DNA of 64,000 bases from Acanthochromis polyacanthus (GCF_021347895.1 NC_067132.1:4630268-4694267); one strand, 5' to 3'. Shown: positions 10,538 to 23,976, counted from the stretch's first letter. Notes: generated by a model from the sequence alone, not told the origin. Made by a program: numbers and translations.

Positions 10538-12633
10538 GTCTGGCTGTACCAGCCTCTAGTGGTACACTCCAACTGCTACTGCAAAACACAGAGATGAAAT
10601 AAAGGAAAAAAAGACAAAATAATAATAGGATTTGTCTTCAAAATTAGATTAACCTAAATGTGAACAATCAAAAGCTAAACTGAGAGACAATTATCAATTT
10701 GTGAACTTATCAAATAACAAAAATGGACGAAAGTTTCAAACCGATTTCTCTTTTTATCCATTTTGATGGTGTGACATTGGACAAAAACATGCAAAGCAGC
10801 ACACAGGCCTTGTGATGTACTCTAAATCCTTTGACTGAAAATCTTCAAACAAACCACTCCTGTGCAAATGGTCACATAACTGACTTGCAAAAGCTTTTTC
10901 AAGGAATTTAGAAATAAAGGGGACGGTGGATGTGAGACTGGTTGGCTAAAGTATCCAGAATAAAAGTCAGCCTCTGAAGTGGTCCAGCTTGTTAATACAT
11001 GTCAATTAATCAAATTAATCTGGAAGTGTTAATAAAGAGAAAGCAGTCTAGTTGGGGTGTGGTCTACAACCATGGTAAATTTTACAGGAAACAATTGTTG
11101 AAGTTAGGTATAAGAGATGCAATTTAAAAAGTTAGAATTGTACTGATCAAAATGCCCACGAAGTTATTTACTGCTGAGTGCTGAAAAAATACGAGGTCAG
11201 TCTGCTACAGAGCTGAAACCAAACCTGTGGCTGTTCTTCTTTCCTTCTATTTATGATGAATAATATGCAGCTCTGGTATTATACAGGGATTTTTTTAGAC
11301 TATCTTCCTAGGCAAGGTGTAAAAAAAAAAAGTAAAATAATGGAACACAACTTCCTTTCCAGCATCCAGTATATGCTTTAAGGTGCATATTTGTGAATTT
11401 CACCATTAAACTTCAACTTTAAGCCTCATTTTTTGAGTTGCACAGATAAATATGAATTAGCTCAAATTTGGACTGCAAAGTGTTTTTAGTATGAGCAGCT
11501 GGAGCCAAAGACAGTGATCCTGAGAGCCAGTGGAGATCTGTTATGGACTGATCAGAGTGTAAATCTGGACCATAAACTCCTGGAAGATGTCTGTTTATAT
11601 TAAAATAGGCTGAAATCTTGTATAAAATAACTATAAATGCTACTTTAAGTTCCTCTGTCATCATCAAATTGTATTCTAGGTGCTGATTTCAACTGTGCCA
11701 GTGATGATTCGTCATAAATACAGTAATTGACTGTTTAATTGGAGTTGAGTGTCATATGCAGTGAGCCTTCATCAACATGGTGCTCAGCAGATCTGGGGGT
11801 CAGGGTGAGCTAGCTGCTCCCCACTGTGTGGTGAAATTTGGTTCAGCATTATCAGATAAACATCTGCTGTACTACAATTTGAAGTCAGATGCTTTGTAGT
11901 CCATTATTGCTCATTCAAATGTTCATAAAAAGTGATCAGACAAAATAAGGCTTTGAGGAAAAAATATTAAAAGTTGTGTTTCAATGCTTTATATCAGAAC
12001 AAGATCAAGGATTTTATCAAAGACTCTTTCAAGTCAACACTGAACAGATTTCTACAATAAAATGCCAAATAAAAAAATAAAATAAAATGTGTTTAAAGAA
12101 CTATTTATCCTTTTTAAAATGACTCACCTAATTCTATACTGGTACAGCGAGTTGGTGTCAGAGGTCACTCAGTGAAAAGAAGATCATCTGAGAGCAGGGA
12201 ATAAATAACGATGTACAGAACGCTGTTACCAAAGATCTTCCACGAGCATAAAGTTGTAATATTAATTGTTAAAAACTCCATGTCCATCATCCTTTGTGCT
12301 CTTCTTCACCAAGCTTTTCATTCAGTTCATATTAATGTTTGATGTGTCTTTGACTGAGGTTTGACTGATGATTTTAAAATGACATTATTTTTTTTTATTT
12401 CCTCTTCTTCTGAAAAAAATTGTGTCACAGGTTAGCTTGATAAACCAATTTTTGCATTTGTACATAAATTCATCTTACTTTGCAGATTTTCTGAAACATT
12501 TCTTTAAATTTATGATACTTTTGCATTGAAATCCAGCTAGAATAGAATAGAATCACTTTATTCATCCCAGAAGGGAAATAATATAAAATAAAAAATAAAT
12601 TAAAAAAAGCTAGTGGAAACATCTACACCAGGA
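10537..12633. other. AT-rich noncoding stretch
   Basis: No coding similarity found on either strand. It contains only short A/T runs (for example 11317-11338 and 12067-12090), with no recognisable element ends. Confidence 0.35.
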
Positions 12634-13412
12634 GTGTCAAACATACGGCCCACGGGCCAAATCTGGTCCTCTAGACGGTCCAATGCGGCCCACAGGATGA
12701 CTTTGCAAAGTGTAAACAATTCTAAATGATGCATTAACTGTAAATTGTAAATTTTTAAAACTGTACATTTCCTGATCTCGATGAGTTGTTTTGATCATAA
12801 AGTAAAATATTATATTATTCTGTTCCAGATACCTTTGACTAAATGTTCTGAGCCTTTGATGTTCTGTGATCTGTAAATTGTAAATGCTAAACTGAGGTAT
12901 AATGTTGTTGAAATTGAACTTATTTTATTAAGAAATGTCAAGTTGTTCATGATATTTTGTTGAAAGATAGTTAACCATGCCTGACGTACGTCAGCGGGGT
13001 TACTGCATTCGCTTCGGTATCTGGCTGGGTAAGTATGTATGTGTGTATGTCCGGTCAGATATCTCTGCAAGTGCTGAAGTCAGGATAATCAAACTTGGCA
13101 CTGAAGATCAGTCTAAGGTCCCCTGCTCAGTTGTGGAGTTACAGGTCAGCAGATCAAGTAGGAAGGGATATACATAGGATGATCAAAATTGATACAGAGT
13201 ATCATGCATGGGTGTGGTTCTGCCCTCTACTGGGGGCTCGTCTAGTTCAGTAATGTGAACATTTTCAGAATGTAGTTTTTGCACTAAAACAAAGGGAAAC
13301 ATTTAGTTATGGTTATGTATAGGTTATTATGCTTTGATTTTACTGGTCTGGTCCACTGGAGATTGGATTGGGCTGAATGTGGCCTACATGAATGTGTAAA
13401 TGGCCCACTATA
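12634..13412. mobile_element. hAT-type MITE (decayed), interrupted
   Basis: The left end AGGAGTGTCAAACATACGGC followed by CCACGGGCCAAATCTGG is the typical start of fish hAT non-autonomous elements. The right part has TTTTTGCACTAAAACAAAGG, then GGCTGAATGTGGCC and GGCCCACT. The terminal CAG...CTG bases are eroded and the right end is incomplete. A foreign segment (12977-13251) interrupts it. Confidence 0.7.
12977..13251. repeat. Retroelement-tail repeat nested in the hAT MITE
   Basis: The segment from CATGCCTGACGTACGTCAGC to CTCGTCTAGTTC interrupts otherwise contiguous hAT MITE sequence. It includes GTATGTGTGTATGTCCGG and ends in TCTAGTT, like the other RTE-style tails in the window. Target duplication not resolved. 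Confidence 0.5.
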
Positions 13413-14674
13413 ATGATCTGCTCTGTACCATGAACTGTAAATATAAGAAAGGGATGGAGATGCTGTGACGTCACTCAATCAGTTGTGGGAGTTTGGAATT
13501 TGACATCTTGGTCTTTTGGAACCCAACTCAATTTAGTTGTCACATCAAGATGAGAAGTAATGTTGTTTTCTCACAGACTTCAGTCAGCCCATTCTGTAGA
13601 ACAGAACAGAATGGTCTGGGAGCACCCCATTGTCATTCTGCTAAAAGGGACAAAACATGCTCTGGCTTGCCTGTATTTCTTTAAACCAATCCCAGGTGTA
13701 AGCCAGGTGTTCCCTCTACAAAATGACGACTGGAATTCTTGTGATGGAATATTAGCAGGCAGGGAGAAAAGCAGTGTGTGTGAGTTAAAAGGGATGGACC
13801 ACCAGAAATAACTAGCAGAGCTGCCTGACTGCACGATCCAAATCCTCATCAGACTCTGAGTTTTATTTTCAGTGTGGCAGATTGCTGTTGTAGCTTCTCA
13901 GAGTATAAAAACAGTAGAATAACAGGAGGAGAGAAAGATAATTAAAATAATGAAGTAATGGCAGGTTTATATCCAGTAAGTCAGACTAACATAATGTGAC
14001 TTTTGTTGCAACCAGATGATCGCCTCCTGCTGGCTGGTTTGAATAATGCAGGTTTCAGTCACTTCCAGTGGACTGGACTAAACAAAAACTGTAAGGAGTC
14101 ACTCTGACACTTTGACTTTCAACGATGGACGCATTGAAAAGCAGGGATTCCTATTAATGAAAGATTTTGCCATCTCAATAATGTCTTTACCATTGTCCTA
14201 CCATGTATGAGATGAGCAAAACGTTGACTCAATCCTATGGAAACAGTTGGTCATCACTATTAGAGACCCAAAAACCCCACAGGGAGCCTTTAACCTTTAC
14301 AGTTCTCAGAAAGGCAGCTGGACTTTTTGATCTCTCCATGCAGTAGTATTCACACATTTTCATGGACTGGATGATGTGTGATATCCACCACTTCCTGTTT
14401 AACTATCTCATATTACAGTCCCCTCCTCTCCCTCCTCACCTCCACCAAGAGTGGCCGCTCAGCAGTGCAGCAGTTATCCCTCCTTACCCCCTCTCTCTGC
14501 AGCCAACAGCAACACATCAACACAGCTCCTGTTTAGAGAGCTGACAGCCTCGCAGTCATGCAGGTGACAGCCAGAACCCACTCCAGCTACACACATCTTT
14601 TACATGCCATTACTGTCACCTAGCAACCTCCTATATGTGTGTGTGTGTGTTTGTTTGTATGTGTTGCCTAACAC

Positions 14675-14675
<1 letters not shown>
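13413..14675. other. Noncoding stretch
   Basis: No coding similarity. A pyrimidine-rich region with short CCTCC runs lies at 14410-14530. Nothing else recognised. Confidence 0.35.

Positions 14676-14746
<71 letters not shown>
14676..14746. repeat. (GT)n microsatellite
   Basis: About 35 uninterrupted GT dinucleotides, preceded by a shorter degenerate GT tract at 14635-14665. Confidence 0.97.
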
Positions 14747-14747
<1 letters not shown>

Positions 14748-17330
14748 ATTACTGTCACTTAGCAATCAGCCATCATCCTTTCATAGCCTTTCCTATGGAA
14801 ATGTTTTGCAGCATGCTGGTGAATAATAGGCAGCTAGAGCTCCTAAACAGGGACACTTAATGAAGACACAGTCCCTGACACAGCTGCTCACACTGGCACT
14901 GATGGACCCGGGTTTGAATGATAGCATGGTTGTTATGTAGATAGGCAGCTAGAGCTTTCCTTACAATAGGTTTATGCTCAAGCAATTCCGTTATGCATCT
15001 GTGACTACGTTCTGCTGCTAAAAGGAAAAAATCCACACTAAACCGGCTCTGCTGTGAAAAAAACAGCTGTTGGCATTGTCTTGTTCTTCCATGGGTGCAC
15101 AAGGTTGTAAAATTGCAATCAAAAGAAGTTGAACAATGAAGGCTGACAAAATAAAACATTTAGAACAACATAGAATTTAATCTGCTGGCCTTAAAATTTA
15201 GGGGAAGTAAATGGCAAATCTGTGCAAAGACACAAGTGAATGTGAGATGACAGGAATTCACAAAAAGACAAAACAAACCTGCACAGTTAAGTGAATGTTT
15301 AATGACTTATTCTGATGAATGTAGAAGAAGAGAAGGTTAAGTGACATTTCTGGTAAATTTAAGAATCTGTCACACAGGTATATGCAGTTTTTACCAGTTA
15401 CAGCTAGATTCTGTGTGATCGGTGAAGCATAGCAAATGTGTAGCAAATGAACACAGACGGAATGATTTTGCAGAACCTCTGAATACATTCATTGCCCTAC
15501 TGACCCATACTGTATGTATGAGAATGATGTCCATTCCATTTAATGGACTGTCCCCATCTAATGCATCAACATGTCTGTCTACATTGTCATGTTGAAAAGC
15601 TAATGCTAAATGCAGGTCTTTCATAGGACATGAGCTCTGCTCTTACCAATCTGTTACACCTCTCCACCACCACAGTATCCACTCTCTAAAGCCAGCTCTA
15701 TGCGGCCTGCAAGCTGTTTGCCGTACTGTTAAAAGCTTCTGAAACTCATTTTCCCCAAAGTGAGCACATCTTTATTCTTTTTTGACATGACAATTATTAA
15801 TCTCAAAATGATACTAAGCCATAAGGCTAACTGGTCTTTATATATTCACTTCAAACAGAAATCTGGGTCAGTATATAAAGGATGAACTGAAACTTGTTTA
15901 TCCAGTCTTTCGACACAGTCAGGTAGCTACTGAAACCATTTTATTCCAGCAAAAGTCTTTCTCAACTGTTCAAAAAATGAAATTTTCCATTCACACATTT
16001 TACGCTGTGCTTCCCATCTTTCAGTGGCGACTTATTAATTGATAGATTTACCCTGTAGAACCAGAAGACATGTTGTCCAGCTGTTTGAAACATGGTTTGG
16101 TGTCAGCTTCAGAATCAGAGCGGTAAAGCTTCTACTGTGGAGCCGTCATTTTGCGTTGACGTTCAGCAGTCATACTGGGGAACATCCATCACAGAGGAGT
16201 CAGACATAGCAATTTCTGTTTTGACAGTAGCCTCAGCAGACCTGACTGCACTGCAGCTGGAATTCATGTTGACTTTCTTCTTTTTTTCTCAGTTTTTTTG
16301 ATTGGAAACTCTCCCTCCCTTACCATTACTATCACTCTGACCAACTCTTTTCTCTCTTTGTCTCTCTGGATACGAGACGGCTGGATGCAACAAGTCAGCA
16401 AGGATTGTTGTGGCTTTATGAGGTAATACTAGGAAATTTATGGAATCTTAAGCTTAAGTCTCAAAGAAGACAGTTCATGAGAGATGACAGCTAAAATGTA
16501 GATTGAAGCATTTATTGTTACATAATGCAAGAATAATTGCAGGAGGAGTTTTATTATAGTCCTGGAACTGAAATTTAAATGCATTTTTTATATGCAGTGG
16601 TACACAGATCAAATGTGCAGGTTCCTATTTGAAAAAAATCAGCATCCAAAAGGGAGGAATTTACATTTTATGTTTTTTGGTTTATGATGCCACCCCCTCA
16701 CAGCAGGAACCATTCAAAATGCCTCTTGTTTTTCTGCCTACACAGACAGACAAATTCTTTGCAGATAGTCAATACACACATTTCAAATTCACTTCCATGA
16801 AGCAGTAGCCATCATTATCACATTAACACTATGAGCCCGAAGCAATGGCATAAAAAGTCTCACAAGACTTTCATACCTTGCTCTGTGGAGAGTAAACCTG
16901 ATATTTCCAGTGGGAAGAGTTTCTCCTGGGTGAAATCCAAGCCCTGAACAGACATCTTCTATACACCTCTTTGATCCTGAATACGCCAATGTTCACACTG
17001 AAGGAAGCCCAGTCATTTTTTCAAGCAGGTGTAATTGGCACATGGTCAAACAATGAGTTTATCACTGACTTTACGCTGTGATCACTCTTAAATGAAAAAA
17101 GAAAGATTTAAAGGGTGGGAGAGAATGTTAGAGAGGACTAGAACACAGGAAATGTTGTGTTCTGACGTTCTGAGAATTGCTGTTGTCATACAGTATGTCT
17201 GAAGACATTTTTATTGTGCTCCAGTTTAGTGGTTAATGAGTTATCTAGCCTGGAAACTGATACTAGTGGTGTACTTTCCTGATGTTTGCTCCCCTATGTT
17301 CAGTCACTTGAACAGGAAAGTTAATGTACA
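14747..17330. other. Noncoding stretch
   Basis: No exon-like segment with conserved protein similarity was recognised on either strand. Open frames here are short and look random. Could be intergenic or intronic. Confidence 0.35.
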
Positions 17331-17701
17331 TACACTACCATTCAAAAGTTTGGGGTCACTTAGAAATGTCCTTATTTTTGAAAGAAATGTAGTATTTTTC
17401 AATGAAGATCACATTAAATAAATGATAAATCCAGTGTAGACATAGTTAATGTGGTAAATAACTATTGTAGCTGTAAACAGCTGATTTTTAATGGAATATC
17501 TCCATAGGGGTCCAGAGGAACATTTCCAGCAACCATCACTCCTGTGTTCTAATGCTACATTGTGTTAGCTAATGGTGCTGAAAGGCTAATTGATGGTTAG
17601 AAAACCCTTGTTCAGTTATGTTAGCACATGGATAAAAGTGGGAGTTTTCATGGAAAACGTGAAATTGCCTGGGTGACCCCAAACTTCGGAAGGGTAGCGT
17701 A
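17331..17701 (+). mobile_element. Tc1/mariner-type MITE, copy 1 of 3
   Basis: Ends are CACTACCATTCAAAAGTTTG (then GGGTCA) and an inverted TGACCCCAAACTTCGGAAGG (then GTAGCG), each bounded by TA at 17331-17332 and 17700-17701. The TA target is that of Tc1/mariner transposases. The 371-bp interior has no transposase. Copies in this family lie at 52834-53205 (inverted) and 62622-62742 (truncated). Confidence 0.88.
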
Positions 17702-18239
17702 GTTGTTCAGATTCTGTGGTTGTTGGGTAGTAGCTGCTGTGTGGCTCATTGTGACCATAGTGTTACTGCTGAATGTCTCACTGACTGCATCAAAATAAAG
17801 TCTCCATCTGTACAGACTCATCCTGGTCCCTGGAATGTTTTATTTGTATAATTCTGACAACATAATTCATCTTAGACCATTTCATGTCAAGACCTTACAA
17901 TATTACAGAAAGACATCCAACAGATCCTACACAAGTGGCGTTTGGTGACAGTGAATCCTGTCTCCTTTTGGACAGGAAGAAACTTCTGACAAAACCTCGA
18001 TCAGTTGGCATTAAGATAAAGGAGGGACAGAAAAGATGAGCATTTCAGAAACAACAAACAAGGTAAACTGAGCAGACAGTTGGGCCAGCAGCCATTTAAC
18101 AGTAGTATGCACTTCTGGTGCCAGAGATACCTGCTCGATACAAACAGAGAGAGGACAGAGAGGCTAGAACACACATTATAGAGAGAAGGCAAGCTAAAGA
18201 CAAGCAATGGTACCTAAACACATGAAGATTGAGAGGGTG
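17702..18239. other. Noncoding stretch
   Basis: No coding similarity and no repeat family recognised between the MITE and the next repeat. Confidence 0.3.
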
Positions 18240-18378
18240 TACAATAGGCCCTGTGACAGACTGGCGACCTGTCCAGGGTGTCCCCTGCCTTCACCCAAGT
18301 CAGCTGGGATAGACTCCAGCACCCCTCATGACCCTAGTGAGGATAAAGCGGTGGATAGAGAATGGATGGATGGCGTGT
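18240..18378 (+). repeat. Dispersed fish retroelement 3' tail with GATG end
   Basis: CCCTGTGACAGACTGGCGAC, CTGTCCAGGGTGTCCCC and AGCTGGGATAGACTCCAGC are followed by AATGGATGGATGG. This is a very common fish SINE/LINE tail. A related longer copy is at 59055-59398. Confidence 0.75.
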
Positions 18379-18945
18379 ACAATAGAGGTAAGTGCATCAT
18401 GGAAGTTCCCGAGCAGTCTAAACCTACAGCAGCAAAATGTAGTGATGGTTCTGAATCAGCTAAGCAGTCCTTAGTAGAAGCTTTATCAAGCAGATACGCT
18501 TTAGGCCTAATCTTAAAAGTAGAGGGGTTCCTCAGGTGTGCAGGTGAACGAAGGCTATAGACTTGTTTTTTGTGTTATCTGTTGGTCAAAAAATATGTCT
18601 AAAGTTCATCACAGTTGTACTGAAGGTCAAGGCAATTCCACTCAGAGTAACTGTAAGGTTGCTTAGTATGTTTAGGGCTGAATACAGTAACTAGTCTAGG
18701 GCAAGGGCTAAATCTAGTAAAGAAAACAGTAAAGAGAACAACCCACTGTGTTTAAGGCGCATGGGAAATGATGTCCTTTCAAGGCTACAAGCATGTAAAG
18801 CGAGTTAATTGACAAACGGTTGAGAAGATTCCTAGCCTTGTTAATGGGATTTCAAATGAAGTTTTCAGGTTAGGTTAGTTTTTGTGGGGTCTTTCTCTTA
18901 CTTCTTTGGTTGTTTAGTTTTCTTTTGTTTTGGTTTGTTCCCTTT

Positions 18946-18976
<31 letters not shown>

Positions 18977-19253
18977 GGGTTTGCCTTTTTTTTTCGCTTC
19001 TGGAAAGAAATCCAAAAGTTGAGGTCTCTACAGAAAATACTACAAAGTGCATCTGTGAGTCCGTACTGGGGCATTATGTCCCATAGTGTTTTGCCCACTA
19101 CCTAATGGAATTAATAAGTAATGCTCTCCTTGGCTGATCTTTGGTTTCTGCTGTGGAGCTGGACTTACTAACAATTGTGGCTTCTGTTAGAGCACTCAAC
19201 ACACTTTATAAAGCATTTGCTCTTGTGTTTATGGTTCAAGACTAGCCTAGAAT
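18379..19253. other. Noncoding stretch with a T13-G24 homopolymer junction
   Basis: No coding similarity. At 18943-18979 thirteen T are followed directly by twenty-four G, a tract prone to replication slippage, sequencing error and G-quadruplex formation. Length is unreliable. Confidence 0.7.
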
Positions 19254-20945
19254 AAATAGAACAGAGTAATAATTCTTTAATGATCCTTTACAGGAAATGA
19301 CTTTGTTACAGCAGCATGTTAACGCGCAGACAACCCACAAACCCAACACAACACCAACACTAACAGTCATCAGTATGATCATATACATAGTATATACATT
19401 AGAAAAAGTATAAAAGCTACAACATATGTACAGCATATAAGTCATAAGTTAAAAATATTAATATGAATTGCTGTGAATTGAAAAGTGTGATTGCAGCTGG
19501 TAGGAAGGACTTCCTGAAGCTCAGACCTGCACGGAGGGAAGATGAATCTCTGGAGGAAGGTGCTCTCTCTAAACACTTCTAGACTGTGAAGTGGGTGAGA
19601 AGCATTGTTCCTAATAGAGTTTAGTTTCCTAAGCATTCTCACTCCAGCCACCTGTTGGACTGATTCCAGCTCAACACCAGTTGTGGAGCTCGCCTGAGGC
19701 CTGCTGATGTTAAAAGAACTTAACCTTCACAGGAAGTAAATTCTGCTTTGGTCCTTCTTGCACACCTCCATGTGTCTGGACCAGTCCAGCTTATCATTCA
19801 ATTTCAATTCAATTCAATTTTATTTATATAGCGTCAATTACAGTCAAATTGTCTCAAGACACTTTACAGAACCCATATGCCTGACCCCCAGAGCAAGCCC
19901 AAAGGCGACAGTGGCAGGAAAACACCCTTTTAACAGGGAAGAAACCTCGAGCAGAACCCGGCTCTATATAGGGGGGACCCATCTGCCTGCTGGCCGGGCG
20001 GGTTGAGAGGGACAGAGGAGGGCAAGGGGGAGGGGTGGGAGAAGAGGGAGGGGTGGGAAAAACACAACACACATTTGGATACATGTATGACAAGATATGT
20101 GACACAAAGTATAAGCTGACATTGAAAAGTGACTCATAGTTTACACTTATGATGTACGGCTCTGACATTAAAGATTCTACATATATAGCTAGCAGTAAAA
20201 TTCAAACAGTATGTAGTGAAGGCGATGCAGAGTTGATTGGTGGAAAAAGGGGAGGTGGAAGCAGAGGGCTGGAGGAAGGTCAGCAGCAGCATCCCACAGT
20301 GGACATGATGGAGACTAAATCATCCAGCTGCATTCCCAGGTACCTACAGCTGGAGTCAGTCTCCTCCTCCACCTCCAAGAATAGTGACCGGTTCCGATGT
20401 GGACTTCTTCCTCCTGAAGTCAGACACCATTTCATTGGTTTTAGAGGTGTTCAGTAGAAGGTGGCAGAGTTCGCACGAGTCAGTAAAGTCCCTGATCATG
20501 TCCCTGTTCTCCTCATGTCCTCCTCTGATACAGCCGACAACCACAGAGTCATCAGAATATTTCTGAAGAAAGCAGCTGAGTTATACCAAAAGTCAGATGT
20601 GTATAGCGTGAAGAGGAAAGGGGACAGGACAGTTCCTTATGGAACCTCTGTGCTGCAGAGGGTTTTGTTGCACACACAGTTCTGCAGTCAAACATCTCGT
20701 GGTCTGCAGGTCAGGTAGCCCATGAACCAGGAGACCAGAGCTGACTCCACCTACATCATCCTCACCTTCTCACCAAGCAGCACCGGGCTGATAGTAGTGA
20801 ATGCACTTGAAAAATCAGAACATGATCCTGACAGTCACATCTATAGCATCCAGACACCCATAAGCCATCTGTAACATGTAGATGAGGGCATCATCCACAC
20901 CAACGCTGGGCTGATAGGTGTTATAGACGTAAAGCTTCACAGGTC
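19254..20945 (-). pseudogene. LINE (CR1/L2/Rex1-like) reverse transcriptase and 3' UTR, decayed
   Basis: The minus strand gives, in order, TVRIMF (motif A region), EESALVSW-like sequence, a degenerate YSDDSVVVG-like catalytic region followed by CIRGGHEENRDMIRDF, HLLLNTSKTNEMVSDFRRKK, then (after a nested insertion) KLDWSRHMEVCKKDQSRIYF, RMLRKLNSIRNNASHPLHSL and a 3' UTR ending GATCATTAAAGAATTATTA. Several stops and frame breaks make it dead. Rejoining the host sequence across 19798-20318 gives continuous LGMQLDDKLDWSRHM, which shows the order of events. The intact enzyme would be a non-LTR retrotransposon polymerase acting on its own transcript. Confidence 0.82.
19798..20318 (-). mobile_element. 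L2-type LINE 3' end inserted into the decayed LINE
   Basis: Reading on the minus strand, the segment begins at TTAGTCTCCATCATG and ends in the tail TATATAAATAAAATTGAATTG. It is flanked by ATCAT (19793-19797 and 20319-20323), a 5-bp target duplication. The sequence matches the 3' UTR of the plus-strand LINE at 47284-48185. 5'-truncated; no protein-coding part remains. Confidence 0.88.
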
Positions 20946-23274
20946 TGCTGTATGGTCATGAATGAACATTGCTCTGTTTCTGTCAACGATAAAACAGAAG
21001 TTAACAATAAAATCAACCTCAGAAAAGGAGAACTTATTGCATTTTTAGTTGAAGAAAGTACTGTATTGATTGATTTTAGTTGAGTGTTGTCCCCTGGCTT
21101 TCCAAAGAGTCAGCAGTCAGTGAAGGAAAGTGCTCAGAAATGTACATATGTCTGAGAAATTACAGATGCTTGAGTTTAGCAGAAAATGCCATGTCATTGT
21201 TTTTTTTAAATGCTGACAGTTAAAACTGCATTTTCTAAACTTGACAGATGCCATTTTTACTCAGATAAAAAAACTCCATCCTCCTGAACATCGGACTGCC
21301 CAGTTATCAGACAAAGTTAAAGAAAATCGCCACTGGCTCCATCTGCCATCGTAACCCTTTGAAAAATGAGGGCAAGTCAAAGTTAATAATTATATTAAAA
21401 GCCTGCCCTGGTGATGCATTCTCTTTTGACACATCCATTTGTCACACTTGTGTAGTGAAATGTTTCCCTCTGATAAATATTTTCAGGGATCAAACTGGAG
21501 TGCTGTGAAACATTATTGGGAGAGACTCATTGATATTTCCCCCACAAGGCAACAGTCGGCATTTAAGAGCACTATAGTAAATAAAGCGATATTGATTTGC
21601 CTAAATGAGTGCTTGGTCTAACCTTCAGGAGTGCATGAGTCAGGGGCACGTGCCATGTAAGTTACTTGTGGCAGATGTGTTTTTATACTTGCAAGAACAA
21701 TTATGATGACGTGATGCATACCGTGGACACACTGTGGATGTTCTGTACTGTACAAGATGTAATATCAGTGGTTTGGCTCACCAGCTGAGCAGAGCAAACT
21801 TTTGTTTTATGACTTATGAGCAGAGACTAACAGGAAAGCTGTTGGTTGGCAGAAAACTTGACAGTTTCTCGACCTCTATTTTACTTACAAAATTGCTGAC
21901 TTTGACCTGTACTAGCTGCAGTGTGGTTTTATAGGTCCGTGTGGGACCGGGCTTGTAAACAGAAGATGAGACAATAAATTCCTACTCTGTGAAACCGTCA
22001 AGTGATTCAGTTGCGGCTGTTGTGATGCTCCTGGATACACAAAACCTGAAATATAGCTCGATGGAAAGACGGCAGGACTGTCTGACATGCCCTGTGTAAA
22101 AACTTTTTAAAGTTATTCCTGGTTCACGTCAGCAACGGCTTTGCAAAACTGCAGAGGTCATTCTAGAGCAGCTGTCACTTCTCAAATCTGACACTTTGTA
22201 CTTCCTACATTCACTATAGCAACCGCTTGACAGACAAGACGCTTTGATCCAGAGATGGCCCAACAGACAGATATATAATTGATGTTAAGCTGGTGGTGGG
22301 GTAGCGGCTCTTGAGAATAATGTAGTGAAACATCTGCAACATTCATCTGAACATGTTGCTTTGTCACTCTCACTGAAGCATGCGCATGCTTAGTAGTGTC
22401 AATCAGGGCACTGAGTCGCTTTAGATTTGTGACGTTCACTGCATCCAACAAGTTTCCAGTATTATTATATCATAGACAGACCTGAATGACACTCTGCTGA
22501 TCAGTCTGACCCACAGGAGCTATGACTGAATATAACAACAATGTACTGGACAGAAATTGCATACTTAATGTTGTAGATTGTTCATTTGTCTGTGCTTTCA
22601 TTGTTGTTTTTGTTGAGTTCCCAAGGTGGGCACTTTTCTTTTGTCTTTTTAGTAGTGAGATTATTTTTTTCAGTCAAACTCTAACATATATTGTTTTATA
22701 ACAAGAACAATAACACGTCCAAAAACTACTGTTGAGCAGAACCAGGCTGACATAATAACTATTTGCACTTAAGCAATGATAATTAAGGTACAAACATGAT
22801 AAAACATATCATCTCTGATAGCTCTATTGTTCCCTGTAGCAGATATCTTGAAGTCTGTGTTTCTTACTAAATGTTAGAATCAAAAATATTAATTTGTGTT
22901 GGGGTGACTCTGTCAAAATCCTATTTATTTAGTTTGAATTGACAAATATGAGCCTAAGGGCATAATATTTTGCCTCTGCCTGCATCAGTGTGAAAGTATT
23001 ATGGCTGGATCTTTAAAATCTTTCTACAGCAGTGACAATCAGTCCAGTTATTATACACAGCCGAGTTGCTGCCATCCTCAAAAATGCCTCATTGGGAACC
23101 TTACAAATTCCCTTCCCAACATTCAGAACCAAAACTTATGTCCAACCATTACGGTAGAATAAAAGCTACACAGTGAATCTGTTTTGCACATGTTAATGTA
23201 GTATGAAACAAAAGTAAAAGTTTTAAGTATTGGGTCATTTTGGTACCAGTGATCAACTAATGAAAGTCATGTTT
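20946..23274. other. Noncoding stretch
   Basis: No coding similarity or element ends recognised. The composition at 21280-21660 is balanced and non-repetitive, and could be ancestral noncoding DNA. Confidence 0.3.
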
Positions 23275-23976
23275 TTTACTTTAAAGACAAACCAAGATCT
23301 GGATATCCACAGGTTTCTTCAGCAAGAAATGACCGCATCCTGATCTGCATGTACAGGAAAACCACCGAATGACATCACAGGAGCTTCAGACCAGTGGTGA
23401 AACCAAACTGGTGTCCAGTGTTCCACTCACACAGTACGTGGCTGACCTTTAGATCGTAGCTTCAGGTCCTACAAGGCTGTCAAGAAGCCTCTGATCAACG
23501 AGAGACAGAGGTTAACCCAGTGTCATTGGGTTCAAGCACACAAGAGCTGGACAGCCAGGAAGTGGAAGAAGATTCTGTGGTCAGATGAGTCCAGCTTACA
23601 GCTTTATCTTCCTCCTGCTATTGTGAGGGTATGCAGAAGGTCAGGACAAGCATCATCTCCAGCATGCCCAGTACCTACTGTCAAGCATGGTAGAGGCAGT
23701 ATCATGGTTTGGAGAGGCATGAGTGCTGCTGGTGTTGGTCATCTCACATGGAACTCTGCCAAGTATTGTTCCATTCTCTAAACCCACATGCTCTTTTATG
23801 CACGTGCTCTGTTCCGTTGAGGTCAAAACTGAATGTAATATCATTTGGATTTGTGTCTGTATAATTCAGCCACACCTTCTAAAACACAAAAAATATTTTC
23901 CCACAAATATTTCATGATAATATTTAAGATTGGGTAAAATTTTAAGGGTGTCCGGAAACGTATTTCCAGTACTGCA
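23275..23976 (+). pseudogene. Dead Tc1-family transposase with 3' terminal repeat
   Basis: Shifting between frames recovers the Tc1 order: DKPRSGYPQVSSARNDRIL (DNA-binding linker), a segment with QELQTSGE, then KWKKILWSDESSLQLY (first catalytic Asp of the DDE triad in SDES) and PTVKHGRGSIMVWRGMSAAG. The later Asp and Glu are gone. The right end TTTAAGGGTGTCCGGAAACG and TTTCCAGTACTG is a Tc1-type terminal repeat. It belongs to a different Tc1 lineage from the intact element at 36485-38657. The left terminal repeat was not found. Confidence 0.82.

Noticed and set aside
14635..14860. Frames of repeated Cys-Val
   Set aside because: Translation of the GT microsatellite. The same applies to Thr-His and Cys-Val frames at 57559-57835.
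18870..19105. Frames with poly-Pro or poly-Gly/Phe
   Set aside because: Translation of the T13-G24 homopolymer junction.
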